Shown here: piece by piece, positions 41,414 to 49,668 of the stretch
How the letters are laid out: every line of letters starts with the position of its first letter
Position numbering within the stretch: the stretch's first letter is position 1
Assembly: GCF_017573505.1 (NCBI RefSeq)
Contig: NZ_JAGEOJ010000012.1
Location: 1 to 64,000 of the forward strand
Length of the DNA stretch: 64,000 nt
From: Actinomadura barringtoniae
Lineage (GTDB): Bacteria > Actinomycetota > Actinomycetes > Streptosporangiales > Streptosporangiaceae
Reading direction: 5' to 3'
Position numbers and translations under genes: made by a program
Notes under the pieces: model-generated
Told to the model about the DNA's origin: nothing
The model's input: the letters and a program-made list of their open reading frames with translations, nothing else
The model's database searches: none

Positions 41414-42844
41414 CTACGGGCGTACTTCGACCAGGTCGATCTCCATCAGGTCGGCCAGATCGCGCAGTTCGGCGACGCGGTGGCCGGTGCCGAGGGCCCA
41501 GTGGTGGGAGATCCCGGTGGCGCTCCAGGCGTCGGTCCACTCCCCCGGGTCGCAGCCGAAGTCGACCCGCGAGGTGGTGTTGCCGATCTTCAGGTGCGGG
41601 CCGTCCACGGTCTCGCCCTCGGACGCGACGAGCCCGTACCGGCCGTCGCGGCGCTGGACGATGCCGATCGCGGTGACCGGGCCGTGCTTGACGTCGAACT
41701 CGACCGACACCCCGTAGCCGCGCTTGCCGTGGTAGACGCCCAGGCCGCGCAGCAGCGGGCGGCGCGCGGAGATGGCCAGGTGGGCGGGGCCGTCGTGGCC
41801 CATCTCCACGTGGCCGCGCTGGAAGTCCAGCGCCTGCAGCTCGGTGAACGAGCCGCCCGCGCCGAGCCGGTCGGCGATCAGCATCGCGAGCGAGGTGCGC
41901 AGCTCGTACTCCCCGGCGGCCGGGATCCCGCGCGCGGTGAGCAGCGAGGCGCCGAGGATCATCCCGGCGCCGAGCCGCTCGTGGATCTCGCCGTCCAGCC
42001 CGCGGTGGTAGTAGGCGAGGCTGTCCAGCTCGAAGTCCTCGGCCAGCCGGTCCAGGCCGACCGCGACGCGGGCCGCCCAGGCGAAGTCGTCGTCGTTCAC
42101 CGAGGGGTCGAGCTCGAAGATCTTCTCCGCCTCGGCGCGCTTGGCCTCGGCCTCGGCGCCCGTGACCTTCTCCACCCGCACCCGCAGGTCGTCGAACTCC
42201 AGGACCTCGACGTGCCCGCCGAAATTGGCGCTGACCAGGGTGAGGTCGGTGGAGACGTCCATCATCCCCGGGTAGAGGTGGCCCATGAGGCCATGCCGCC
42301 CGCGCCGCAGCGCCGCTCGCACCCCGGCGGCCCGCACCCAGCGGCCGATCTTGGTCCAGGCCCGTTCGTCCTCCAGGTAGCCCGACACCGATCGGAACGG
42401 GATGTCGCAGCGCATGAAGGCGTTGGCCATCTCGGGCAGCGGGCAGGCGCCGCAGTAGGCCAGCCACTGCCCGGTGTCGAAGGTCGCGTGGTCCATCGAC
42501 TCGGTCGGCTGCAGGTTGATCAGCAGCACCGGCGCGTCGGCCCGCTGCGCGACCGGGACCAGCATCGTCGCGGTCATGTAGGTGGTGAGGAAGCCGACGA
42601 TGATGTCGCAGCCGGCGGCGCGCAGCTTCTCGGCGGCGACCGCGCCCTCCTGCGCGTCGGAGATGAACCCGACGTCGATCACCTCGGCGCCGAGTTCGCG
42701 CATCCGCTCCGAGACCCGGTCGGCCGAGCGCTTCAGCTGCGGCAGCAGGTCGGGGAACTGCGGCCAGTACGCGCCGAGCCCGCCCGCGACCAGGCCGACC
42801 CGCACGGGCGGCGAAGGTGGCGAGGGTGTGCCGTTGGTGGTCAT
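41414..42844 (-). CDS. L-arabinose/L-fucose isomerase-like protein
   Basis: 476 aa, cytoplasmic. The fold family is recognisable from VGLVAGGLGAYWPQFPDLLPQL at the start, GAEVIDVGFISDAQEGAVAAEKLRAAGCDIIVGFLTTYM, LLINLQPTESMDH, and the C-terminal ISHHWALGTGHRVAELRDLADLMEID. L-fucose/L-arabinose isomerase family proteins interconvert aldoses and ketoses; rhamnose isomerisation is already covered by rhaI, so this enzyme probably handles another sugar released by the same locus (L-arabinose, L-fucose or a relative). ATG 42844 starts 16 nt after the upstream stop, within a small stop-codon repeat. Confidence 0.8.
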   Translation of the reverse strand: MTTNGTPSPPSPPVRVGLVAGGLGAYWPQFPDLLPQLKRSADRVSERMRELGAEVIDVGFISDAQEGAVAAEKLRAAGCDIIVGFLTTYMTATMLVPVAQRADAPVLLINLQPTESMDHATFDTGQWLAYCGACPLPEMANAFMRCDIPFRSVSGYLEDERAWTKIGRWVRAAGVRAALRRGRHGLMGHLYPGMMDVSTDLTLVSANFGGHVEVLEFDDLRVRVEKVTGAEAEAKRAEAEKIFELDPSVNDDDFAWAARVAVGLDRLAEDFELDSLAYYHRGLDGEIHERLGAGMILGASLLTARGIPAAGEYELRTSLAMLIADRLGAGGSFTELQALDFQRGHVEMGHDGPAHLAISARRPLLRGLGVYHGKRGYGVSVEFDVKHGPVTAIGIVQRRDGRYGLVASEGETVDGPHLKIGNTTSRVDFGCDPGEWTDAWSATGISHHWALGTGHRVAELRDLADLMEIDLVEVRP

Positions 42845-42847
42845 GTC

Positions 42848-42866
42848 CCTTTCAGTCCCTTCAGTC
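42848..42866 (-). repeat. Two-copy stop-codon repeat between GH78-like and isomerase-like genes
   Basis: On the minus strand GACTGAAGG (42866-42858, with the gene's TGA) is followed directly by GACTGAAAGG (42857-42848) and then by GACATGA, which carries the next start codon. Confidence 0.6.
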
Positions 42867-45062
42867 GTTCGCGGCCAGGACGTGCGAGCCGGAGCCCACG
42901 CCGTCGATCTGCACGTGGCCGCCGGTGATCGTCACGCCGTGGGCCGTGGCCTTGCCGTTCGCCCAGACCGTGCGGCCGTCGAGCGTCACCCGCCGGGTCG
43001 AGCCCGTCACCGGGACCGCGAGCCGGCCGCCCGTGCCGCGCGGGGCCCGGACGGTGAGGCGGAAGCCGTGCCGGTCCTTGCGCCAGGACGCCGCCAGCCC
43101 ACCGCGCGGGGTCGGCACGGTGCCCTCCGCCCAGGTCAGGTCACCCGCGAACGGTACAACGGCCCAGGTGGAGTACCCGGCGGTGACCGGGCGGACGCCG
43201 AGCACGCGGGTGGTGAGGGTGATCGTCGGCCCGGCGGCCCAGCCGTGCGCGAGGCTGGAGAACTGCTTCAGGTTGGGCGTTCCGTCGGGCTGCATGTGCT
43301 CCCAGAACGTGGTGCCCGGCGCCTCGGCGAGCTGGTGGCCCCAGAACGTGCGGATGAGGTCGAGGCCGGAGGCGTCTCCCCCGGCCAGCCGGGCGTCGCT
43401 CTCGAAGCTACTCGGGAGCGGGGCGTAGAACGGCGGCAGCGAGGCGTTCGGCGTCTTCGGCGAGACCGTCAGCGACCCGTACTTGTCCCAGTTGTTGGCC
43501 CGCAGGTAGGCCATGGCCCGCTCGCCGCGCTCGGCGTCGGCGACCCCGGTGAGGACGGCGGTGGCGTTGCCGTCCTGCGGGTAGGCGCCGGGGATCTCGC
43601 GGGACAGCCGGTAGGCGCCCGCTTTGTCGTCCCAGAGCTGGTCGTTGATGGCGTTCTTCACCGACGTCGAACGGGCCGCGTAGGTGGAGGCGGCCTGCGC
43701 GTCGCCCCGTGCCTTCGCCAGCTCGGCCATCTGGGCGAGGTTGCGGACATAGAGGGCGTTGACGTAGGTCTCGTGGCCGCAGTCGGAGTAGCCGTAGTGG
43801 CCGCACGATCCGGCCTTGTCGAACGCGATGAGGCCCTTGTCGTCCTGCGCCCGTACCGACTCCAGCCAGGCGGTGGCCTTGGTGAGCGCGGGCCACCACT
43901 TGTCGAGGTAGGAGCGGTCGCCGGTGTAGAGCCAGTGGGCGTGCATGTTGTTGACGAACCACGTCACGTACTCGCCGTAGGTGCGCAGCTCGTCGCGGTT
44001 GTGCTGGCCGACCTGGCTCTCGGCGGGCATGTAGCCGTCGGGGAGCTGCTGCGCGGCCAGCGACGACAGGGAGTTCTCGACGGCCGGAACGTCGTTGGTG
44101 CTGAGGTAGGCGACGGGCGCCTGGACGGCCAGGTCGCCCTGCCAGACGATGCGGTCGCGCTTGCCGCCGTCGTAGATGACGTCCTTGCGCGGGTCGGCGA
44201 ACGGGACCTGCGCGTCGGCGTGGTCGCCCTCGCCCTTGACGTACGGCCAGCTCTTGGCGGTGTCGGACGCGCCGGTGTTGATCTGGACGGTGTAGGCGCC
44301 CGCGTACCAGATCTTGTTGAGCAGGTTGTCGCTGGACAGGAACCGTCCCTGGTAGCCGTCCAGGTCCTTCTGCCCGGACGCGGCGGTGAAGTCGACCGAG
44401 ACGCCGTCCACGTCCACCCAGCCCGGCCCGTCCAGGAAGAGGGTCACGTAGCGGAAGCCGCCGCGCAACTGCTTGTCGCGGACGGTCGCGGGGAGCTTGC
44501 CGTCGAGCGGGAGCGCGTGGCTGTCGGTGTCCTCGGTGTAGGGCTGGCCGGGGAAGCCGTTCCAGATGTTGGCGGTGTCGCAGCCGGGCGCGATCTTGCC
44601 CTGGCCGTCGTTGTCGCCCGGCTCGTCGGCCATGTAGCGAGTGGACTCGCTGAAGCAGGCGCGCAGGCCCGGGCGGGACGACGAGGCGCCCTTCACGCGC
44701 ACCTTGACGTGCCCGGCGACCTCCTTGCCGAAGTCGATGACCAGCATCGGCGAGCCCGTCCGGTCGGCCGCGCCGGTGAGGCGGACCGAGCCGCCGCCGC
44801 CGCGAAGCACGGACTCGGGCCGCCCCTCGATCTTGCCCTGCCGCGGGTCGGCCTTGAGGATCGAGGCGGGCTTGACGTCACGGCTGGACGGGGCGAGGAC
44901 GTAGGGCCGCCAGTCGCCCGGGTGGGGCGTGTACGAGGCGTCCTGCCAGGGTCTGCGCCGGGGAGCGGAGGCCGATGCCGGGGCGGCGACGATCGCTGAT
45001 GCGGCGAGCGCGGTGATCACAGCGACCGCGGCGCCCTTGCGTGATCGTGTGTAAAAGACCAT
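42861..45062 (-). CDS. Secreted GH78-like alpha-L-rhamnosidase (first of a tandem pair)
   Basis: 733 aa. Signal peptide (GAAVAVITALAASAIVAAPASASA). Sandwich region VIDFGKEVAGHVKVRV and LRGGFRYVTLFL; six-hairpin barrel with GGKRDRIVWQGDLAVQAPVAYLS in the position of the usual catalytic Asp/Glu segment, then YGEYVTWFVNNMHAHWLYTGD and a C-terminal sandwich (AEGTVPTPRGGLAASWR). The same architecture and the GGKRDR motif are shared with the next gene upstream, so the two are tandem paralogues of a GH78 subgroup. ATG 45062 lies 12 nt after that gene's stop. Confidence 0.85.
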   Translation of the reverse strand: MVFYTRSRKGAAVAVITALAASAIVAAPASASAPRRRPWQDASYTPHPGDWRPYVLAPSSRDVKPASILKADPRQGKIEGRPESVLRGGGGSVRLTGAADRTGSPMLVIDFGKEVAGHVKVRVKGASSSRPGLRACFSESTRYMADEPGDNDGQGKIAPGCDTANIWNGFPGQPYTEDTDSHALPLDGKLPATVRDKQLRGGFRYVTLFLDGPGWVDVDGVSVDFTAASGQKDLDGYQGRFLSSDNLLNKIWYAGAYTVQINTGASDTAKSWPYVKGEGDHADAQVPFADPRKDVIYDGGKRDRIVWQGDLAVQAPVAYLSTNDVPAVENSLSSLAAQQLPDGYMPAESQVGQHNRDELRTYGEYVTWFVNNMHAHWLYTGDRSYLDKWWPALTKATAWLESVRAQDDKGLIAFDKAGSCGHYGYSDCGHETYVNALYVRNLAQMAELAKARGDAQAASTYAARSTSVKNAINDQLWDDKAGAYRLSREIPGAYPQDGNATAVLTGVADAERGERAMAYLRANNWDKYGSLTVSPKTPNASLPPFYAPLPSSFESDARLAGGDASGLDLIRTFWGHQLAEAPGTTFWEHMQPDGTPNLKQFSSLAHGWAAGPTITLTTRVLGVRPVTAGYSTWAVVPFAGDLTWAEGTVPTPRGGLAASWRKDRHGFRLTVRAPRGTGGRLAVPVTGSTRRVTLDGRTVWANGKATAHGVTITGGHVQIDGVGSGSHVLAAND

Positions 45063-45074
45063 CGGGAAGTCCTC

Positions 45075-47570
45075 TCAGCCTCGGACGGCGGTCAGGGTCG
45101 CGGTGCCGGTGAGGCCGGGCACCTGGATCAGGCCGTCGCGGACGACCACGCCCGGCCGCAGCGCCTTGCCCGCGCGCCACACGGTCGTGCCGCCGAGCTC
45201 GACCTCGCGGACGCCGTCCGCCGGAACGCCGCCCATCGCCGACGTCGAACGCGGCGCGACGAGCTGGAGGGTGAAGGTGTGACCGCTGGTCTTCCAGGCC
45301 GCGGTGATGTCGCCGGCCGGGGTCGGCACCCGGCCCTGGGCCCAGCGCAGCCCGGACGACGGGTGCGGCAGCACGCTGAAGGTCGCGAATCCGCCGCTGG
45401 TGGGCGTGACACCGAGGACCTGGTTGGTGAGGAACGAGGTGGGCCCGGCGGCCCAGCCGTGCGCCATGCTCGTGTAGGAGCCAAGACGCGGGGCGCCGTC
45501 GGGGTTGACGTTCTCCCAGAGGGTGCCGGGCTTGCCACGTTCCAGCATGGGCGCCCAGGTGCGGCGCAGCAGCGACATCGCGCCGTTGGTGTCGCCCTGG
45601 GAGACGTGGGCGAGCAGGGCGCTGTTGGAGACGAACGGGCTGATGTAGCGCGGGACGACGCTGCCGTCCTTGTCGACGGTCAGGTCTCCGTACTTCCCGG
45701 CGAGCGAGCCGCCGAAGAACTTCAGGACCGCGTTCGCCCGGTCTCCGGTGGCGACTCCGGACAGGACGGCCATGGCGTTGCCGTCCTGCGGGTGCGCCGC
45801 GTCGGAGGGCCCGACCCGGTAGGCGCCGGCCGCCGCGTCCCAGAACTGCTTGTTGACTCCGGCGGCGGTACGGGTGGCCTGCCCGCGGTAGGTCTTGGCG
45901 AGCGCTGCGTCCCCCTTGGCCTCGGCCGCCTGCGCCGCCAGCCCGAGGATGCGGACGTAGAGGGAGCTGGTGTAGGTGCCCTTGCCCTCGTTGCCGTAGC
46001 CCCAGGTGCCGCCCGCACCCTTGAGGTCGAGGACTCCGTCGCCGTCGGCCTTGGACTCCAGCCACGCCACGTTCTTCTTCATGGCGTCGTACCAGCGGTC
46101 CAGGAAGGCCTTGTCGCCGGTGTAGAGGTAGTGCTCCCAGTAGTTCTGCACCCACCACTCGGCGTACTCGCCCCAGCCGAGGTTGTAGCCCTGCTTGTCG
46201 GTGAGGAAGAGCCCGGGGATCTGCCCGGAGGCGGCCTGCCCCTTGGCCATGAAGGCCACGGCGTTCTCCGCCGGTCCGGGACGCCCGGTGCTGAGGTAGG
46301 ACACCACGTCGGAGACGGCGTTGTCGCCGCCCCAGATCATGCGGTCGCGCTTGCCGCCATCGGTGATGACGCTGTCGCCGTCACCGATGATCGCGTCGTT
46401 GGTGACCGGCCCCTCCTTGCCGGGGTACGGCCGCCCGGTCTTGGGGTCGATGGTGGCCAGCTGGACGGTGTAAGCGCCGGAGTACCAGAGCCGGTTGAGG
46501 GTGTCGTCGCTGGACAGGAACGCACCCTTGTAGCGGGCGGGCGCCGGGTTGGCGGGGTCGGCCGTGAAGTCCAGCCGCAGGTCCGACAGCTTCACCTCGC
46601 CCGGTTCGGCAAGGAAGACCATCAGGTAGCGGAAGCCGCCGCGGATCACCGGGTCTGCGACCGTGGAGCGGTCCTTGGCGGCCGTGACGTAGTGCGTCTC
46701 GGTCGCCAGCCCGACCGGGTCCTGGCTGTAGTCGGACGAGGTCGTCAGGTACTGCGTGCTCTCGCTGAAGGCCAGCCCGATCTTGGCGTCGCCCTTGAGC
46801 GAGTCGGCCCGGAACCGGACCTTCCCGCCGACCTCCTTGCCGAAGTCGTACACCACGTACGGGCGCCCGTAGGCGTCCGACCGCAGCGTCGTCGTCCCGC
46901 GCCCGAGTGCGCCGCGCGGGTCGGAGACCGTTCCGCCGTACGGCGCGGCGGTCCGCCCGCCGCCCGCGAGCGTCCAGACCGCGTGGACCCGCGCGCCGTG
47001 GCCGGGCGTGTCCATGTTGCGGAACGTCACGTTGATCGAGTCGGCGGACCCGGCCGGGAGCGCGACGTCGTAGTGGACGAGCCCCGACAGGTTGCTCCAG
47101 ACCCCCGCCTGGGCGCTGTCGGGCTTGCGCTCGTAGACCACCCGGCCGTTGACGAGGACCTGGTAGTGCGAGGTCGGGCTGCCCGCCTCCTCCACGCGCA
47201 GCCGGACCTTCTGGCCGCGCGGGACCTTCAGCGTGTAGCCGAACGAGGCTCCCGCCGCGTTCTCCCCCGCCCGCCGCACCTGCACGCCGTCGACCTTGGC
47301 GACGGTCGACGATCCGGCGACGAGCGCGTGCCCGTCGGTCTCCGAGGAGGGCGAGGCGGCCGTGACGTAGTCGGCGTTCACGGCGTGCGACTCCGACACC
47401 GAGGCCGGCGCGACCACGCGCGACGCCGGGGTCATGACGTAGCGATCGGCGGCGGACAGCGGGGGCAGCCCGAAGCCTGCCGCTTCGGCGGGTGGGGTGA
47501 GGGCGGTCGCGGTGACCAGGCCGGTCACTCCGAGGGCGGCGAAGGGAAGCAGGCGGGAGCTCGAACGCAT
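45075..47570 (-). CDS. Secreted GH78-like alpha-L-rhamnosidase (second of a tandem pair)
   Basis: 831 aa, paralogue of the gene at 42861. Signal peptide (LLPFAALGVTGLVTATALTPPAEA). It has an extra N-terminal beta-rich domain (about residues 90-205, SFGYTLKVPRGQKVRLRVEE) resembling a carbohydrate-binding or LPXTG-less sandwich. It continues with YDFGKEVGGKVRF, IRGGFRYLMVFL, the catalytic-region GGKRDRMIWGGDNAVSDVVSYLS, WGEYAEWWVQNYWEHYLYTGD and a C-terminal sandwich. ATG 47570 has GGAAGG about 8 nt upstream. Confidence 0.85.
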   Translation of the reverse strand: MRSSSRLLPFAALGVTGLVTATALTPPAEAAGFGLPPLSAADRYVMTPASRVVAPASVSESHAVNADYVTAASPSSETDGHALVAGSSTVAKVDGVQVRRAGENAAGASFGYTLKVPRGQKVRLRVEEAGSPTSHYQVLVNGRVVYERKPDSAQAGVWSNLSGLVHYDVALPAGSADSINVTFRNMDTPGHGARVHAVWTLAGGGRTAAPYGGTVSDPRGALGRGTTTLRSDAYGRPYVVYDFGKEVGGKVRFRADSLKGDAKIGLAFSESTQYLTTSSDYSQDPVGLATETHYVTAAKDRSTVADPVIRGGFRYLMVFLAEPGEVKLSDLRLDFTADPANPAPARYKGAFLSSDDTLNRLWYSGAYTVQLATIDPKTGRPYPGKEGPVTNDAIIGDGDSVITDGGKRDRMIWGGDNAVSDVVSYLSTGRPGPAENAVAFMAKGQAASGQIPGLFLTDKQGYNLGWGEYAEWWVQNYWEHYLYTGDKAFLDRWYDAMKKNVAWLESKADGDGVLDLKGAGGTWGYGNEGKGTYTSSLYVRILGLAAQAAEAKGDAALAKTYRGQATRTAAGVNKQFWDAAAGAYRVGPSDAAHPQDGNAMAVLSGVATGDRANAVLKFFGGSLAGKYGDLTVDKDGSVVPRYISPFVSNSALLAHVSQGDTNGAMSLLRRTWAPMLERGKPGTLWENVNPDGAPRLGSYTSMAHGWAAGPTSFLTNQVLGVTPTSGGFATFSVLPHPSSGLRWAQGRVPTPAGDITAAWKTSGHTFTLQLVAPRSTSAMGGVPADGVREVELGGTTVWRAGKALRPGVVVRDGLIQVPGLTGTATLTAVRG

Positions 47571-47631
47571 GAAGGTCCTTCCCAGAGGGGGTGGAGGGAG
47601 GTTCCGCGGGAGTTCTGGAGGGTCTGCGGGG

Positions 47632-49668
47632 TCAGCGGAGGAAGGCGGCGGCGACTCCTGCGTCGACGGGGACGTGAAGTCCGGTCGTGTGGGTGAGGTC
47701 GCCGCCGGTCAGGGCGAAGACGGCGGCGGCGACGTGCTCGGGCAGCACCTCGCGCTTCAGCAGGGTCCGCTGGGCGTAGAACTCGCCGAGCCTGTCCTCC
47801 TCCACGCCGTAGACGGCAGCGCGCTTGGCGCCCCATCCGCCGGCGAAGATGCCCGAGCCGCGCACGACCCCGTCGGGGTTGATGCCGTTGACGCGGATGC
47901 CGTGCCCGCCCAGTTCGGCCGCCAGCAGCCGCACCTGGTGGGCCTGGTCGGCCTTGGTGGCGCCGTAGGCGACGTTGTTGGGCCCGGCGAAGACGGCGTT
48001 CTTGGAGGAGATGTAGACGATGTCGCCGCCCATGTCCTGCTCGATCATGACGCGGGCGGTCTCGCGGGAGACCAGGAACGAGCCGCGCGCCATCACGTCG
48101 TGCTGCAGGTCCCAGTCGGCGACGGTCGTCTCCAGCAGCGGCTTGGAGATCGACAGTCCGGCGTTGTTGACCACCAGGTCGACGCCGCCGAAGGCCAGCA
48201 CGCCCGCCCGCAGCGCGGCGGCGATCTGGTCCTCGTCGGTGACGTCCACGCCGACGGCGACCGCGACGTCCGCCGAGCCGATCTCGGCGACGACCTTCTC
48301 GGCGGCGGCCAGGTCGCGGTCGGCGACGATGACGCACGCGCCCTCGGCGGCCAGGCGGCGCGCGGTGGCCGCGCCGATCCCGGAGCCACCGCCGGTGACC
48401 AGCGCGACCCGGGTGGCCAGCGGCTTGGGCGCGGGCATCCGGCGGAGTTTGGCCTCCTCCAGCTCCCAGTACTCGATGCGGAACTTCTCCGACTCGTCGA
48501 TCGGCGCGTAGGTCGACAGTGCCTCGGCGCCGCGCATCACGTTGATCGCGTTGACGTAGAACTCGCCCGCGACCCGCGCGGTCTGCTTGTTGGCGCCGAA
48601 GCTGAACATCCCGACGCCCGGGACCAGCACGATCGCCGGGTCGGCGCCGCGCATCGCCGGGGAGCCGGCGGTGGCGTGGCGCCCGTAGTAGGCCGCGTAC
48701 TCCTCCCGGTAGGCGGTGTGCAGCTCGCGCAGCCGCGCCGCCGCGTCCTCCAGCGGCGCGTCCGGCGGCAGGTCGAGCACCATCGGCGCGACCTTGGTGC
48801 GCAGGAAGTGGTCCGGGCAGGACGTGCCGAGCGCGGCGAGCCGCGGGTGCTCGGCGCGCGAGACGAAGTCCAGGACCTCGTCGCTGTCGGTGTAGTGGCC
48901 GACCTGCGGGCGGTCGGTGGAGGCCAGCCCCCGGATCAGCGGGAACAGCTCCGCCGCCCGCGCGTGCCGTTCGGCCTCGGGCAGCGCCGGGTGGACGACC
49001 GGCCCGAACGGGTCGGCCTTGCCGTGCTCGGCGATGTAGGCCTCGGCGGCAGCGATGATGTCGAGCGCGTTGGCCTCGCACTCGTCGCTGGTCGCGCCCC
49101 AGGCGGTGATCCCGTGGCCGCCGAGGATGACGCCGATGGCCTGCGGGTTCGCCTCCTTGATGGCGGCGATGTCCAGGCCGAGCTGGAAGCCGGGCCGCCG
49201 CCACGGCACCCACACCACCCGGTCGCCGAAGATCCGGCGGGTCAGCTCGGGCCCGTCGGCGGCGGTCGCGATCGCGATGCCCGAGTCGGGGTGCAGGTGG
49301 TCGACGTGCGCGGAGTCGACCAGGCCGTGCATGGCGGTGTCGATGGACGGCGCGGCCCCGCCCTTGCCGTGCAGGCAGAAGTCGAAGGCCGCGACCATCT
49401 CGTCCTCGCGTTCGACGCCCGGGTAGACGCCGGTGAGCGCGCGCAGCCGGTCCAGCCGCAGCACGGCCAGGCCCTTCTCGGTGAGCGTGCCGAGGTCGCC
49501 GCCGGAGCCCTTCACCCACATCAGCTCGACGTCGTGGCCGGTCACGGGGTCGGTGACCGAGCCCTTGGCCGAGGCGTTGCCGCCCGCGTAGTTGGTGTTG
49601 CGCGGGTCCGCGCCCAGGGTGTGGGCGCGGGCCAGCAGCTGCTCCACCTCGGGTGGAGTGGGCGTCAT
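47632..49668 (-). CDS. rhaEW: Bifunctional rhamnulose-1-phosphate aldolase / L-lactaldehyde dehydrogenase
   Basis: 678 aa in two domains. Residues about 1-400 are a class II aldolase domain with zinc-ligand histidines in HVDHLHPDSG and GGHGITAW; it splits L-rhamnulose-1-phosphate into DHAP and L-lactaldehyde. Residues about 415-678 are a short-chain dehydrogenase: cofactor loop ALVTGGGSGIGAATARRL, NNAGLS, and the active-site pattern YISSKNAVF...YGATKADQ with Ser, Tyr and Lys; it oxidises lactaldehyde to L-lactate. This fusion is known from rhamnose pathways of actinobacteria and Bacillus. ATG 49668 overlaps the upstream GH78 stop (ATGA), with GAGGAGAG upstream. Confidence 0.94.
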   Translation of the reverse strand: MTPTPPEVEQLLARAHTLGADPRNTNYAGGNASAKGSVTDPVTGHDVELMWVKGSGGDLGTLTEKGLAVLRLDRLRALTGVYPGVEREDEMVAAFDFCLHGKGGAAPSIDTAMHGLVDSAHVDHLHPDSGIAIATAADGPELTRRIFGDRVVWVPWRRPGFQLGLDIAAIKEANPQAIGVILGGHGITAWGATSDECEANALDIIAAAEAYIAEHGKADPFGPVVHPALPEAERHARAAELFPLIRGLASTDRPQVGHYTDSDEVLDFVSRAEHPRLAALGTSCPDHFLRTKVAPMVLDLPPDAPLEDAAARLRELHTAYREEYAAYYGRHATAGSPAMRGADPAIVLVPGVGMFSFGANKQTARVAGEFYVNAINVMRGAEALSTYAPIDESEKFRIEYWELEEAKLRRMPAPKPLATRVALVTGGGSGIGAATARRLAAEGACVIVADRDLAAAEKVVAEIGSADVAVAVGVDVTDEDQIAAALRAGVLAFGGVDLVVNNAGLSISKPLLETTVADWDLQHDVMARGSFLVSRETARVMIEQDMGGDIVYISSKNAVFAGPNNVAYGATKADQAHQVRLLAAELGGHGIRVNGINPDGVVRGSGIFAGGWGAKRAAVYGVEEDRLGEFYAQRTLLKREVLPEHVAAAVFALTGGDLTHTTGLHVPVDAGVAAAFLR

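Noticed and set aside
39327..42467. Fusion of an isomerase-like region to the GH43-like protein
   Set aside because: The N-terminal part is an out-of-frame reading of the isomerase gene; AAGGAGG and a signal peptide define the start at 41336.
42861..47570. One of the tandem GH78-like genes being a pseudogene
   Set aside because: Both frames are intact, have signal peptides and keep the shared GGKRDR motif and C-terminal sandwich.
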